Shown: positions 9,299 through 17,797 of the stretch, in pieces | Numbering within the stretch: the stretch's first letter is position 1 | How the letters are laid out: each line of letters opens with the position of its first letter | DNA from: Microbacterium oxydans | GTDB lineage: Bacteria; Actinomycetota; Actinomycetes; Actinomycetales; Microbacteriaceae | Direction: 5' to 3' | DNA length: 64,000 bases | Assembly (NCBI RefSeq): GCF_026559675.1 | Contig: NZ_CP092891.1 | Location: forward strand, 3,534,001 to 3,598,000 | Program-made: the position numbers and the translations under genes | Notes under the pieces: model-generated | Told to the model about the DNA's origin: nothing | Database searches by the model: none | Seen by the model: only the letters and a program-made list of their open reading frames with translations

Positions 9299-11032
9299 AT
9301 GCGCATCCTCACCACCCACCTCGGCTACGACACCGGGGCACCGAAGTCCGCGCTCGTCGAGCTGCCGCACGCCGGCGCGACGCCGCACGTGGAGCTGCTG
9401 TCGCTCGACGACGATTCCCGCCTCCGCCTCGAGGCCCGGCCGGCGACGGCCGTCGACGCCTGGCGGACCGGCGCCTACTCCCGGGTGGACTTCGATCACG
9501 TCGACGAGCCCGGGCGCTATCTGCTCGTCGCCGCCGTCGGCGACGAGGTGGTGTCGTCTCCGACCTTCACGATCGGCGAGGAGCGGCTCGCGGCCGGCAC
9601 CCTCTCGGACATCCTGTTCGCGTTCAAGGCGGGGCGCTCCAGCGGCGAGATCGAGCGGAAGGATGCCGCGGCCCTCCGCTACGGCGACGACTCCGGTTTC
9701 ACCGTCGACGCCCGTGGCGGCTGGCTTGATGCGTCGGGCGACACCAGCAAGTTCCTCAGCCACCTCACCTACTCGCCGACCATGAGCCCGCAGCAGATCC
9801 CGCTGTGCGCGTGGTCGTTCCTGGAGACGCGCGATCAGCTGGCCGCACGGCATCCGCGCTTCCATCGCGCGCTGGGTGCCCGACTGCGCGACGAGGCGCT
9901 CTTCGGCGCGGACTTCCTGGTGCGCTTCCGCACGCCCGACGGCGCCTTCTACAGCGGGATCTTCGATGCGCTGACCAAGAACCTCGAGGAGCGGGTGATC
10001 AACGCCCCGCTGCCGGAGTGCGTGCGCACCGACCGCTACCGGGCGTCGTACCGCGGTGGCGGCGGTCTCGCGATCGCGGCCTTGGCACGGGCCTCACGCG
10101 AGCAGGAGCACGGCGACTTCACGAACGCCGAGTACCTCGCGGCGGCGATCGGCGCCTTCGACGACCTCGAGGCGCACAACGCCGAGTACCTGTTCGGCCT
10201 GGACCTGGAGTCGGGGGCGCTCACCGCGAGCTCGGAGTCGGTCGTCGACGACTACTGCGCGCTGCTCGCCGCCTCCGAGCTCGTGGCGGCAGCGGACGCC
10301 GTCGACGCGGCTCGATTCACCGAGGCTGCCGACCGTCGGGCCGCCGCCCTGCTCGACCGCTATCGCACCTCCGGGGACGAGCCCGGGTGGTTCGAGGCCT
10401 GGGAGGACGGGCGACCGTTCTTCTCCGCGGTCGAAGCGGGCCTGCCCGTGATCGCGCTGCTGCGCTACGCCGACGTCGTCGCCGGCGCACGGCACGGCGA
10501 CGCGGCCCGCGAGCTGGCGGTCGTGGTCATGCAGGATCTGCTGCGCCGTACGGACGCGGTCGCCAACCCGTTCGGCTACCCCCGTCAGCGGGTGCAGCCA
10601 CGCGGCAGCGAGGTGCGCGAGTCCTTCTTCTTCCCGCACGAGAACGACACCGGGTACTGGTGGCAGGGCGAGAACGCGAACCTCGGATCGCTGGCGTTCG
10701 CTGCCCTCGCCGTCGCCGACCTGCCGGAGTGCGCACCCGGGCTCGCCGCACGTCTGCGGCGCTTCGCGGCCGACCAGGTGCAGTGGGTGCTCGGCCGCAA
10801 CCCGTTCGACGTGTGCATGCTGCAGGGACGCGGTCGCAACAACGTCGAGTACTCGCCGGACTTCCCGAACCTGCCGGGCGGGATCGTGAACGGCATCACG
10901 AGCCATCCGGACGACGAGAACGGCATCGCGTTCCTGACGCCCGAGACGGCCGAGGGACCGGACTCGTGGCGGTGGGCGGAGCAGTGGATTCCGCACTCCG
11001 CCTGGTTCCTCCTGGCGGTCAGCGCGAGCTGA
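9299..11032 (+). CDS. Glycoside hydrolase family 9-like protein with N-terminal Ig-like domain
   Basis: 577 residues, ATG one base after the permease stop. Residues 1-95 resemble the Ig-like domain found in front of many GH9 catalytic domains. An (alpha/alpha)6-type domain follows. GGWLDASGDTSKF (140-152) matches the GH9 motif carrying the two catalytic aspartates (D144 and D148 here) with one extra residue, and LGRNPFDVCMLQGRG matches the conserved late motif. The usual C-terminal NE acid motif is not obvious; the glutamates in HENDTGYWWQGEN are candidates. There is no signal peptide, so it acts inside the cell on imported, probably beta-linked, oligosaccharides. Family placement is moderately sure, substrate open. 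Confidence 0.72.
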   Translation: MRILTTHLGYDTGAPKSALVELPHAGATPHVELLSLDDDSRLRLEARPATAVDAWRTGAYSRVDFDHVDEPGRYLLVAAVGDEVVSSPTFTIGEERLAAGTLSDILFAFKAGRSSGEIERKDAAALRYGDDSGFTVDARGGWLDASGDTSKFLSHLTYSPTMSPQQIPLCAWSFLETRDQLAARHPRFHRALGARLRDEALFGADFLVRFRTPDGAFYSGIFDALTKNLEERVINAPLPECVRTDRYRASYRGGGGLAIAALARASREQEHGDFTNAEYLAAAIGAFDDLEAHNAEYLFGLDLESGALTASSESVVDDYCALLAASELVAAADAVDAARFTEAADRRAAALLDRYRTSGDEPGWFEAWEDGRPFFSAVEAGLPVIALLRYADVVAGARHGDAARELAVVVMQDLLRRTDAVANPFGYPRQRVQPRGSEVRESFFFPHENDTGYWWQGENANLGSLAFAALAVADLPECAPGLAARLRRFAADQVQWVLGRNPFDVCMLQGRGRNNVEYSPDFPNLPGGIVNGITSHPDDENGIAFLTPETAEGPDSWRWAEQWIPHSAWFLLAVSAS

Positions 11033-11062
11033 AGGCAGGCGTCGGAGCCGGAGCTCCGGTGA

Positions 11063-11533
11063 TCAGAGCGACTGCGCGAGGGGGAACGGCGACACCTCGG
11101 CGCCCGCGAACGGGAAGGTCGTCGTGTTCAGCAGGTACACGCCGACCACGATCGCGGCGACGAGCAGCAGGAACAGGAACGCGAAGATCACGACCGTGAG
11201 CACGCGGTAGCCGCCGGAGGTCGGAACTTCGGGTGCGACCGACGGCTGCGCCCAGTCGTCGGCCACGGCGGCGGGCTGCTCGCCCTCGAGGATGGCGGGC
11301 GTCGGACGGGGACGGTCGGCTCCGCGACGCGTCGCGGGCGGAGGCGGCGGCAGGGCGTCGTCGTCCGACGGGATCTCCGAGGGCGGCGGGGCGAGCAGGC
11401 CGTCCGGGATCGGGATCTCGGGCGGAGGTGGCGGGATGACGACGTCGGCGGGCGGGATCACCGGCTCGTCCGGGACCACCGTCTCGTCGGGGACGACGGG
11501 TTCTTCCGGGGACGTGCCGCTGACATCGCTCAT
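11063..11533 (-). CDS. Proline-rich single-pass membrane protein, function unknown
   Basis: 156 residues. Residues 1-100 are acidic and proline-rich with PPPPP runs and repeated VPDE/VIPP elements, so probably disordered and cytoplasmic. One strong membrane segment lies at about 113-135, followed by a short external tail. ATG is one base after the dcd stop, so it is probably co-transcribed with dcd. No recognisable domain. Similar low-complexity anchored proteins are common in Microbacteriaceae, and I assign no function. Confidence 0.7.
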   Translation of the reverse strand: MSDVSGTSPEEPVVPDETVVPDEPVIPPADVVIPPPPPEIPIPDGLLAPPPSEIPSDDDALPPPPPATRRGADRPRPTPAILEGEQPAAVADDWAQPSVAPEVPTSGGYRVLTVVIFAFLFLLLVAAIVVGVYLLNTTTFPFAGAEVSPFPLAQSL

Positions 11534-11534
11534 C

Positions 11535-12140
11535 TCAGCCTCCGACTGCTCCGACGTCGGTGACGCCGACGTCCGTTCGATGGAAATTCTGGAACGAGCG
11601 GGAGGCCGTCGGGCCGCGCTGCCCCTGGTAGCGGTTGCCGTAGGGGCCGGAGCCGTACGGGTTCTCGGCGGGCGAGGTGAGCCGGAAGAAGCAGAGCTGC
11701 CCGATCTTCATCCCCGGCCACAGCTTGATCGGCAGGGTCGCGACGTTGGCGAGCTCGAGCGTGACGTGTCCCGTGAACCCCGGGTCGATGAAGCCGGCCG
11801 TCGAGTGGGTGATCAATCCGAGGCGTCCGAGCGACGACTTGCCCTCGAGGCGGGCGGCGATGTCGTCGGGGAGCGTGACCTGCTCGAAGGTCGCACCGAG
11901 GGCGAACTCGCCGGGGTGCAGGATGAACGGCTCCTCCGGGTCGACCTCGATCAGTCGCGTGAGCTCGGGCTGGTCCACCGACGGATCGATGAACGGGTAC
12001 TTGTGGTTGTCGAACAGGCGGAAGTAGCGGTCCAGGCGCACGTCGATGCTCGACGGCTGGATCATCTCCCGCTCATGCGGTTCGAGGCCGATGCGGCCGG
12101 ATGCGAGTTCTGCCCTGATGTCGCGGTCGCTGAGAAGCAC
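11535..12140 (-). CDS. dcd: dCTP deaminase (probably bifunctional, forming dUMP)
   Basis: 201 residues from a GTG start. Converts dCTP to dUTP; actinobacterial members also hydrolyse it to dUMP, which is known of the family, not shown here. The trimer-forming dUTPase fold is clear. It has the nucleotide-binding motif [10 protein letters not shown] (100-109), TAGFIDPGF (114-122) carrying active-site residues, and the glutamine/tyrosine-rich C-terminus [13 protein letters not shown] that closes over the site. Length is slightly above the usual 190. The gene is divergent from the tRNA-Gly gene. Confidence 0.96.
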   Translation of the reverse strand: MLLSDRDIRAELASGRIGLEPHEREMIQPSSIDVRLDRYFRLFDNHKYPFIDPSVDQPELTRLIEVDPEEPFILHPGEFALGATFEQVTLPDDIAARLEGKSSLGRLGLITHSTAGFIDPGFTGHVTLELANVATLPIKLWPGMKIGQLCFFRLTSPAENPYGSGPYGNRYQGQRGPTASRSFQNFHRTDVGVTDVGAVGG

Positions 12141-12182
12141 GGCACCAGCCTAGTTGCCACAGGCTCCGCGCGCCCCGCGGCT

Positions 12183-12211
12183 TTGGCCGACAGGCGACTG
12201 CCCGGTAGGCT
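12183..12211 (+). promoter_or_regulatory. Probable promoter of the tRNA-Gly gene
   Basis: TTGGCC (12183-12188) and TAGGCT (12206-12211) are separated by 17 bp and lie about 30 bases upstream of the mature tRNA 5' end, a fitting sigma-70-type promoter. Judged by eye from consensus similarity. Confidence 0.5.
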
Positions 12212-12241
12212 GGCCTTCTCCCGCTCCTCGGATGCGGGTGC

Positions 12242-12315
12242 GGGGCTGTAGTTCAATGGTAGAACTTCTGCTTCCCAAGCAGACAGCGCGGGTTCGATTC
12301 CCGTCAGCCCCTCCA
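12242..12315 (+). tRNA. tRNA-Gly (anticodon CCC)
   Basis: The 74-base cloverleaf includes an encoded CCA. Acceptor stem GGGGCTG (12242-12248) pairs exactly with CAGCCCC (12305-12311), with discriminator T as expected for glycine. Anticodon stem TCTGC/GCAGA encloses loop TTCCCAA, giving anticodon CCC for GGG codons. The T-arm GGGTTCGATTCCC is canonical. It stands alone between dcd and a small membrane protein gene. Confidence 0.97.
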
Positions 12316-12362
12316 CATGTGACGTCCACGCCGGCAATCCGCGGCTGCTTCCTGCGGCTGTG

Positions 12363-12671
12363 TCAGGAGAGTCCGCCCCCGACCAGCCAGAGGGTCACGA
12401 CGACCGCGACGCACGCCAGGACCAGGATCGCCCACCCGACCCACCCGCGACCAGCCGCCGTGTTCCTCGGCGGCTGAGCGGACGTATGGCCCAGCTGTCG
12501 GCGCAGCGTCTCGGCGCGCTCCTCGAGTCCCGCCCGGTACTCGTGATTGCCCAGCCCGCCCCCGAGGCGGAAGCCCTCCTCGAGCGCTTCCGCCTGCTGC
12601 TCCTCGATCTGCGCGAGCTCGGCGGTCAGGCGCTTCCGCTCGTCGTCGGAGAGTTCTTCGGGTCGGGTCAC
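12363..12671 (-). CDS. Small coiled-coil membrane protein, function unknown
   Basis: 102 residues from GTG at 12671, with GAGGAG at good distance upstream. Residues 5-65 are highly charged, with heptad-like spacing (DDERKRLTAELAQIEEQQAEA), predicting a coiled coil. One membrane segment lies at about 78-98 at the C-terminus, a tail-anchored layout. No known domain recognised. It is convergent with the tRNA gene. Reading-frame quality and ribosome binding site support a real gene. Confidence 0.7.
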   Translation of the reverse strand: MTRPEELSDDERKRLTAELAQIEEQQAEALEEGFRLGGGLGNHEYRAGLEERAETLRRQLGHTSAQPPRNTAAGRGWVGWAILVLACVAVVVTLWLVGGGLS

Positions 12672-12780
12672 GTCGTCTCCTCACTGGACTGAGCCAGCTA
12701 AGAGAACCATCTGTCCGCCGTCACGGCAAGACGTCGCACTTCCCGCGTCCAGGAGTTCGGCGGACCCCCGGAGCGACGAC

Positions 12781-14277
12781 TCAGGCCTCGACGTCGGTGT
12801 CGGCCTCGACGTCGACGGTGTTGAGGGCGGCGTAACGCTCCGGGCGGCGGGCGCGGAGGACGAGCGCGATCACGATTCCCGCCACCAGGGCGAGCGGGAT
12901 CGGGATCAGCAGGAGGGCGTTCACGAAGGGTTCGGCCGCGGTCAGCAGCTCCAGCTGGGAGACGCTGAGACCGACGAAGACGAAGAGTCCGATCGCGGCG
13001 AGCACCGGCGCCACGAGCACGCGCCAGACGCTGTGCCCGTGCCGGTCGCGGAGGAAGAACGCGACGACGGCGATCGCGGCGATCCCCTCGAGCAGCAGGA
13101 TGCCGAGCACACCGGGAGCGGCCGACCACAGGAACACCACGAGGTAGGGATCCGCACCGGCGACGGCGGCGAAGCCGAGCACCACCACCGAGATCGCGAT
13201 CTGCAGCGCCACTCCGCCGACGGGCGATCCGTGGGCGCGACTGATCCTCGCGACGCCCCGCGGCAGGATGCCTTCGCGGGCAAGGGTGAAGTGGTACCGA
13301 GAGGCGGCATTGTGGAAGGCGAGCGCGGCCGCGAACGCACTCGTGCAGAGCAGCAGCTGCGAGAAGTCCGACAGCCACGGTCCGACGAACTGCTCCATCG
13401 AGGTGAACGTCAGCAGCGCCACGTCGTCGCTCGCGGCGGCGTCCAGCGCTCCCTGCGTGCCGTAGGCGGCGAAGATGCACCACACCGAGAAGGTGTAGAA
13501 GACGCCGAGGAAGGCGATCGCGATGTAGGTGGCGCGCGGCACCGTGCGCTTCGGGTCCTTGACCTCCTCCGCATAGATCGCGGTGGCCTCGAAGCCGATG
13601 AACCCGCCGGCGGTGAGCACGAGCATCGCGCCGAAGCCGGGGTCGGCCATCACGGCCGGGTTGAAGATCGCGACCGTCTCCGCGATGTCGCCGCTGCCAC
13701 CCTGACCGAGCATGAACGCCTCGTAGATCACGAGCACCGCGACCTCGAGCGCCAGGGCGATGCCCAGCACCTTGGCGCCGAGCGTCACCTTGAAGTACCC
13801 GAGCAGGGCGATCCCGATCACGGCGACTGCCGCCAGGATCACCCAGTTCACGCTCAGCCCGAACAGCGACGCGAGCATGTTCTGCGCATAGACCGCGAAC
13901 CCCGCGATCAGGCAGATCGTCATGGCGTTGTACGACACGACGGCGAGCAGCGCGGAGCCGACGCCGAACGGCTTGCCGATGCCGTGGGTGATGTACGAGT
14001 AGAACGCGCCCGCGTTCTTGATCCGCGGACTCATCGCCGTGAAGCCGACGGCGAAGAGGATCAGGACGACGGCGGGGACGAGATAGCCGTACGCCGCCGA
14101 CTCCCCGCCGGTGCGGATCGCCAGCGGCACGACCCCCGCGACCACGGTGAGCGGGGCGGCGGCCGCGACGACGAAGAACACGAGGTCGGCGGTGCCGAGG
14201 CCTGCGCGGCGGAGGGTCTGCGGCTCGGAGGCCTGGGCGGGGGCGTGCGGTGCTGAGGGGGCTGTCGGGGTCATCAT
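12781..14277 (-). CDS. APC-superfamily amino acid/polyamine permease
   Basis: 498 residues from ATG at 14277, with GAGGAC just upstream; a second ATG follows directly. About 12 membrane segments begin near residue 35 after a hydrophilic start. The family motif GFEATAIYAEEVKDPKRTVPRA, here at about 235-256, is the loop typical of proton-coupled APC transporters. It lies 19 bases downstream of an amidohydrolase gene in the same operon and is divergent from an Lrp-type regulator. This suggests it imports the amide or cyclic amino-acid derivative that the amidohydrolase cleaves. Substrate unknown. Confidence 0.9.
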   Translation of the reverse strand: MMTPTAPSAPHAPAQASEPQTLRRAGLGTADLVFFVVAAAAPLTVVAGVVPLAIRTGGESAAYGYLVPAVVLILFAVGFTAMSPRIKNAGAFYSYITHGIGKPFGVGSALLAVVSYNAMTICLIAGFAVYAQNMLASLFGLSVNWVILAAVAVIGIALLGYFKVTLGAKVLGIALALEVAVLVIYEAFMLGQGGSGDIAETVAIFNPAVMADPGFGAMLVLTAGGFIGFEATAIYAEEVKDPKRTVPRATYIAIAFLGVFYTFSVWCIFAAYGTQGALDAAASDDVALLTFTSMEQFVGPWLSDFSQLLLCTSAFAAALAFHNAASRYHFTLAREGILPRGVARISRAHGSPVGGVALQIAISVVVLGFAAVAGADPYLVVFLWSAAPGVLGILLLEGIAAIAVVAFFLRDRHGHSVWRVLVAPVLAAIGLFVFVGLSVSQLELLTAAEPFVNALLLIPIPLALVAGIVIALVLRARRPERYAALNTVDVEADTDVEA

Positions 14278-14296
14278 CGTCCTCGGGTTCGGCGTT

Positions 14297-15571
14297 TCAG
14301 CGAGTGGGTGAGCGGTGCGGGGTGAGCTCGTCCAGCCACAGTTGTTCGCCGCGGCGAACATACCGCAGGCGGTCCTGGGCGAGGGAGCGGATGTCGTCCA
14401 GGGGATCACCGTCGACGACGAGGAAGTCGGCGGCCTTGCCCGCCTCGAGCGATCCGGTCAGGTGGTCCACCCGCAGCGCCTTGGCCCCGTTCAGCGTGGC
14501 GGCGACGATGGCGTCGGACTCCGGCATGCCGGTCTCGACCATGGTGTGGACCTCGGAGAGCGTCGATGCGCCGTAGGGGACGTCGATGCTCGAGAAGCTG
14601 TCGCTGCCGACGGCGATCGTGACCCCGGCGAGGCGGGAGGCCGTGAAGTTGTCGGCGACGCGGTTCTTCTCCTTCTCCACCATGGTGTCGCCCCGGTAGT
14701 TCTCGAGGCCTTCGCGCGGAGGCGGCGGGTACTCGTCGAACCACGGCCCGAGGAACAGCTGCAGGGTGGGGACGTGGATGACGCCGTTCTCGACCATCAT
14801 CCGGCGGCACTCGTCGTCGAGCTCCTCGCCGTGTTCGAGAGTCGCGACGCCGGCGCGCAGACAGTCCTTCGCGGCGGCGAGCGATTCGGCGTGGGCGAGC
14901 ACGGGGATCTTGACCATCGCCGCCTCGCGGACGACCATGCAGAGCTCCTCGAAGTCGTAGTGCTGGTCGGTCTCGAGCTCCTTGTCCCACATCCCGCCGC
15001 CGGTCGCCCAGATCTTGACGGCGTCGGCGCCCATCCGGTTGAGCAGCCGCACCGACTTGCGCAGCTCCTCCGGCCCGTCCGCGAGCATGGCCCACGGGTG
15101 GCTGCGCTGGATCATGTCGCACGGCAGGTTGTGCGCATCGCCGTGGCCGCCCGTGCGCGACAGGCCCGGTCCGCAGGCGACGATGCGCGGACCCTCCATG
15201 TGCCCGTTGTTGACGGCCCACTTGAGACGGAGCCCGTTGCGGGAGATGTCGCGGATGGTGGTGACGCCGTGCTCCATGAGCGCGCGCATCTGCTGTCCGG
15301 AGAGGATCGCCTGGCGCAGGTCGTCCTCCACGACCCAGGTCGTGTAGTTGGGCGATGAGGCTCCGCCGAGGTGGGTGTGGCAGTCGATGAGGCCCGGCAT
15401 GACGGTCATGTCACCGGCGTCGACCCGTTCGGCGTCCGGCGGAACGGCCACACTGCCGCGCGGTCCGACCGCCTCGATCGTGCCGTCGCGCACGACCATC
15501 GTCGCGTCGTCGATCGCCTGCCCCGTGCCGTCGAGCAGACGCCCGGCCTGCACTACCGTGATTTTGCTCAT
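14297..15571 (-). CDS. Metal-dependent amidohydrolase (imidazolonepropionase/prolidase-like)
   Basis: 424 residues. I prefer ATG at 15571 over the adjacent GTG because AAGGAG is then seven bases away. The TIM-barrel motifs are PGLIDCHTHLGG (metal histidines near 65 and 67), DAVKIWATGG with the likely carboxylated lysine, LAHAES, and GSDSF with the catalytic aspartate. This subgroup includes dipeptidases that hydrolyse N-acyl or C-terminal Arg/Lys/Pro dipeptides. It is cytosolic, with no signal peptide. First gene of the operon with the APC transporter and divergent from an Lrp-type regulator; likely role is hydrolysis of an imported amide for nitrogen supply. Confidence 0.88.
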   Translation of the reverse strand: MSKITVVQAGRLLDGTGQAIDDATMVVRDGTIEAVGPRGSVAVPPDAERVDAGDMTVMPGLIDCHTHLGGASSPNYTTWVVEDDLRQAILSGQQMRALMEHGVTTIRDISRNGLRLKWAVNNGHMEGPRIVACGPGLSRTGGHGDAHNLPCDMIQRSHPWAMLADGPEELRKSVRLLNRMGADAVKIWATGGGMWDKELETDQHYDFEELCMVVREAAMVKIPVLAHAESLAAAKDCLRAGVATLEHGEELDDECRRMMVENGVIHVPTLQLFLGPWFDEYPPPPREGLENYRGDTMVEKEKNRVADNFTASRLAGVTIAVGSDSFSSIDVPYGASTLSEVHTMVETGMPESDAIVAATLNGAKALRVDHLTGSLEAGKAADFLVVDGDPLDDIRSLAQDRLRYVRRGEQLWLDELTPHRSPTR

Positions 15572-15663
15572 CACGAACTCCTTGAACCGCTGATTTCATC
15601 GTCGAAGATCTGTCTGGACACGAATATAGCGGCGACTCGTTCGGACTGCAACGATTTTAGGAT

Positions 15664-15725
15664 ATTGACGGAGGCCTGACCGTCAATTTGATTGCCACGC
15701 GCCATGTCGGCGATGAGATTGACGG
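15664..15725. promoter_or_regulatory. Inverted repeat and half-site between amidohydrolase and Lrp-type regulator genes
   Basis: ATTGACGG (15664-15671) and CCGTCAAT (15680-15687) form a perfect 8-bp inverted repeat with an 8-bp spacer. A third identical half-site, ATTGACGG, lies at 15718-15725. The AT-rich divergent gap is where an Lrp/AsnC protein would bind in multiple copies, so these are likely its operators controlling both itself and the amidohydrolase-transporter operon. Confidence 0.65.
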
Positions 15726-15778
15726 TTTCCAGTACGCTGACAGCGGGCCGACAGGCCGCACGAGAGGAGCACCCACCG

Positions 15779-16270
15779 ATGCGATCCGGTGAATTCCACG
15801 GACTCGTCCCCGCACAGCTGGACGAGCTCGACCGCAAGCTCGTCCGCCTGCTGCAGGAGGACGGTCGCCGCTCGGTGACCGAGATGGCCGGAGCCGTCGG
15901 CCTCTCGCACGCGGCGGTGCGACAGCGGATCCAGCGCCTTCTCAACGAGCGCGTCGTGACGATCGGGGCGATGACCCACCCCCAGACCCACGGCTACGCG
16001 CAGTCCGCGCTCGTCGGCGTCCGCGTGGACCACCGTGTACACGAGGTGAGCGAGGCCATCTCCGCGATCGACGAGGTCTACTACCTGGTGACGACCACCG
16101 GGCACTACGACCTCATGGCCGAGCTGATGGCCACGGACAACGAGCACCTGCTCGACCTCGTGATGTCGATCCGCGCCGTCCCCGGCGTGACCGAGACCGA
16201 GACGATCAGCTTCGTCGACACCGTGAAGTGGATCTACCGGCCCGACTTCGCGACGCGCGGATCCGACTGA
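15779..16270 (+). CDS. Lrp/AsnC-family transcriptional regulator
   Basis: 163 residues, ATG preceded by GAGGAG. Residues 12-65 form the winged helix-turn-helix (LDRKLVRLLQEDGRRSVTEM, then AAVRQRIQRL). Residues 75-150 form the RAM ligand-binding and oligomerisation domain with the usual GHYDLMAEL core. It is divergent from the amidohydrolase/APC operon and separated by an inverted repeat, so it probably senses the amino-acid-like product and controls that operon. Confidence 0.93.
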   Translation: MRSGEFHGLVPAQLDELDRKLVRLLQEDGRRSVTEMAGAVGLSHAAVRQRIQRLLNERVVTIGAMTHPQTHGYAQSALVGVRVDHRVHEVSEAISAIDEVYYLVTTTGHYDLMAELMATDNEHLLDLVMSIRAVPGVTETETISFVDTVKWIYRPDFATRGSD

Positions 16271-16309
16271 CCCGCCGCCGCACTCGGACCGTCGAGCGCC
16301 CCGATCCGA

Positions 16310-16936
16310 TCAGCCGCCGTACATCTCCCCCACCGGCACCGGCACGTCGAGGACGTTGCCGGGCTGCGCGAGCGGGCACGCCCACGCGGGGTCGTAGGCG
16401 CAGGAGGGGTTGTAGGCGAAGTTGAAGTCGAGCACGATCGTGCCGCGCTCGGCGTCGGAGCCGAGGTCGGCGCCCTTGATCGTGTCGATCAGGTAGCGGC
16501 CGCCGCCGTAGGTCCCGCCGGGTCGCCCGGCGAGCGCGTCCCGCACCGGGATGAACAGACCTCCGCCGTAGGACTTCAGGCGCCACACGTCGAGCGAGCC
16601 CGCATCCGGGATCTCGACCCTGCCGATCCGCTCGAACGGCACGACGCCGTCGGTCCCCGTCTCGAAGTCGAAGCCGCCGGGCTCGGCCGGGAGGATGGGC
16701 AGCTCGAAGCGCCACTCCGGGTCGTACGACGAGATCGGCAGCCCTTCGAACAGCGGCCGGTCCTCGGGCAGGAGCGCGGTCGCCGGATGCCGGAGCATCA
16801 GCTCGTCCCGCTCGATCCGCCAGAGCTCGTGCGCGTCCTCGGGCGAGTCGGCGAGGCGCACGGCCGCATAGAGGGCGAAGACCCGTCGTCTCCAGTCGAC
16901 GACCTCGACGGCCGTGCGTGCGGGGGAAGTCGTCAT
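16310..16936 (-). CDS. DUF1684-family protein
   Basis: 208 residues. The C-terminal two thirds carry the DUF1684 hallmark runs WRLKSYGGGLFIPVRDA, TYGGGRYLIDTIKGADLG and LDFNFAYNPSCAYDPAWACP, all highly conserved in the family, whose biochemical role is unknown. The conserved cysteines (SCAYD, WACP) might bind a metal, which is inference. No signal peptide or membrane segment. It is followed nine bases on by an epimerase-like gene on the same strand that ends upstream of it. Confidence 0.88.
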   Translation of the reverse strand: MTTSPARTAVEVVDWRRRVFALYAAVRLADSPEDAHELWRIERDELMLRHPATALLPEDRPLFEGLPISSYDPEWRFELPILPAEPGGFDFETGTDGVVPFERIGRVEIPDAGSLDVWRLKSYGGGLFIPVRDALAGRPGGTYGGGRYLIDTIKGADLGSDAERGTIVLDFNFAYNPSCAYDPAWACPLAQPGNVLDVPVPVGEMYGG

Positions 16937-16945
16937 GCCCCCAGG

Positions 16946-17788
16946 CTACGGGTGCCCGGCGTCCGTGCGGCCGGATGCGGCGATCATCTCCGCGTACCCG
17001 GTCTCGTACGTCGGATACTCCAGCTCGCCCAGCAGAGAGCGCAGCAGCGCCCCGTCGTACACGAACCCGCTCGGCTCCGCGGAGGCGTCGTCGGCCGGGA
17101 CCTCGACGCCCAGTGTCCGCGCGATGAAGCCGACCACGTCACCGAGCGGAGCCGGCGCCGCGTCCACCGCGTGCACGAGTCGCGGCGGGTCGTCCATCCG
17201 CAGCAGCAGCTCCAGGGCGCGGACGAGGTCGGTCTCGTGGATGCGATTCGTCCGCCGTCGGTGATTGCTCGGCGCCCCCTCGCGCACCTTCTGGAGGAGG
17301 AAGTCACGACCCGGCCCGTAGATCCCCGCCGGTCGCACGATCACGGCGTCGAAGATCTCGACCGCCGCCCGCTCGCCATCCTGGAGCCCCCGCGAGCGCT
17401 CGGTCGTCGGCGCCGGCTCATCCTGCTCGGTCAGCGGCTGCCCCGCGCCCGCCCCGTCGAAGACGCCGGTCGACGACACGAACACGGTGCGCGCGGGGAC
17501 GACCGGGAGGGCGTGCGCGAGATGCGTCAGGGCCTCCCGGTACGCGGATGCGGTCTCGCCCGGCGGCAGCGTCACCAGCATCGCGTCGACCGCGGGCAGC
17601 GGCGGCACCGGGGGAACGGCGAGGTCGGCGCGGACGCCCGCCGCGCCCGCCGGGAGGGGGCCGTCGCTCCGACGCAGCGCGATGACCTCGCCTCCGGCCT
17701 CGAGGAGACGCGGGGCCAGACGTGCCGCGAGCTTGCCGTAGCCGACCAGGAGCGTGCGGTGCGGCACCGGCGCGGAGGCGTCGTCCAT
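16946..17788 (-). CDS. NAD(P)-binding sugar-nucleotide epimerase/SDR-like protein
   Basis: 280 residues from ATG at 17788; a GTG at 17797, directly after the upstream stop, would add three residues. The Rossmann start is LLVGYGKLAARLAPRL with a GxGxxA-type glycine pattern. VFVSSTGVFDGAG and VIVRPAGIYGPGRDFLL match extended SDR proteins, but the catalytic YxxxK is not evident, so it may be an atypical, YeeZ-like member. It follows a MarR-type regulator without a gap, so the two are probably co-transcribed. Substrate unknown. Confidence 0.8.
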   Translation of the reverse strand: MDDASAPVPHRTLLVGYGKLAARLAPRLLEAGGEVIALRRSDGPLPAGAAGVRADLAVPPVPPLPAVDAMLVTLPPGETASAYREALTHLAHALPVVPARTVFVSSTGVFDGAGAGQPLTEQDEPAPTTERSRGLQDGERAAVEIFDAVIVRPAGIYGPGRDFLLQKVREGAPSNHRRRTNRIHETDLVRALELLLRMDDPPRLVHAVDAAPAPLGDVVGFIARTLGVEVPADDASAEPSGFVYDGALLRSLLGELEYPTYETGYAEMIAASGRTDAGHP

Positions 17789-17797
17789 CGCGCGCAC

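Noticed and set aside
11048..11059. 12-bp palindrome CCGGAGCTCCGG between convergent genes
   Set aside because: A perfect palindrome without a loop cannot form a useful hairpin terminator; a site for a DNA-binding protein is possible but unsupported.
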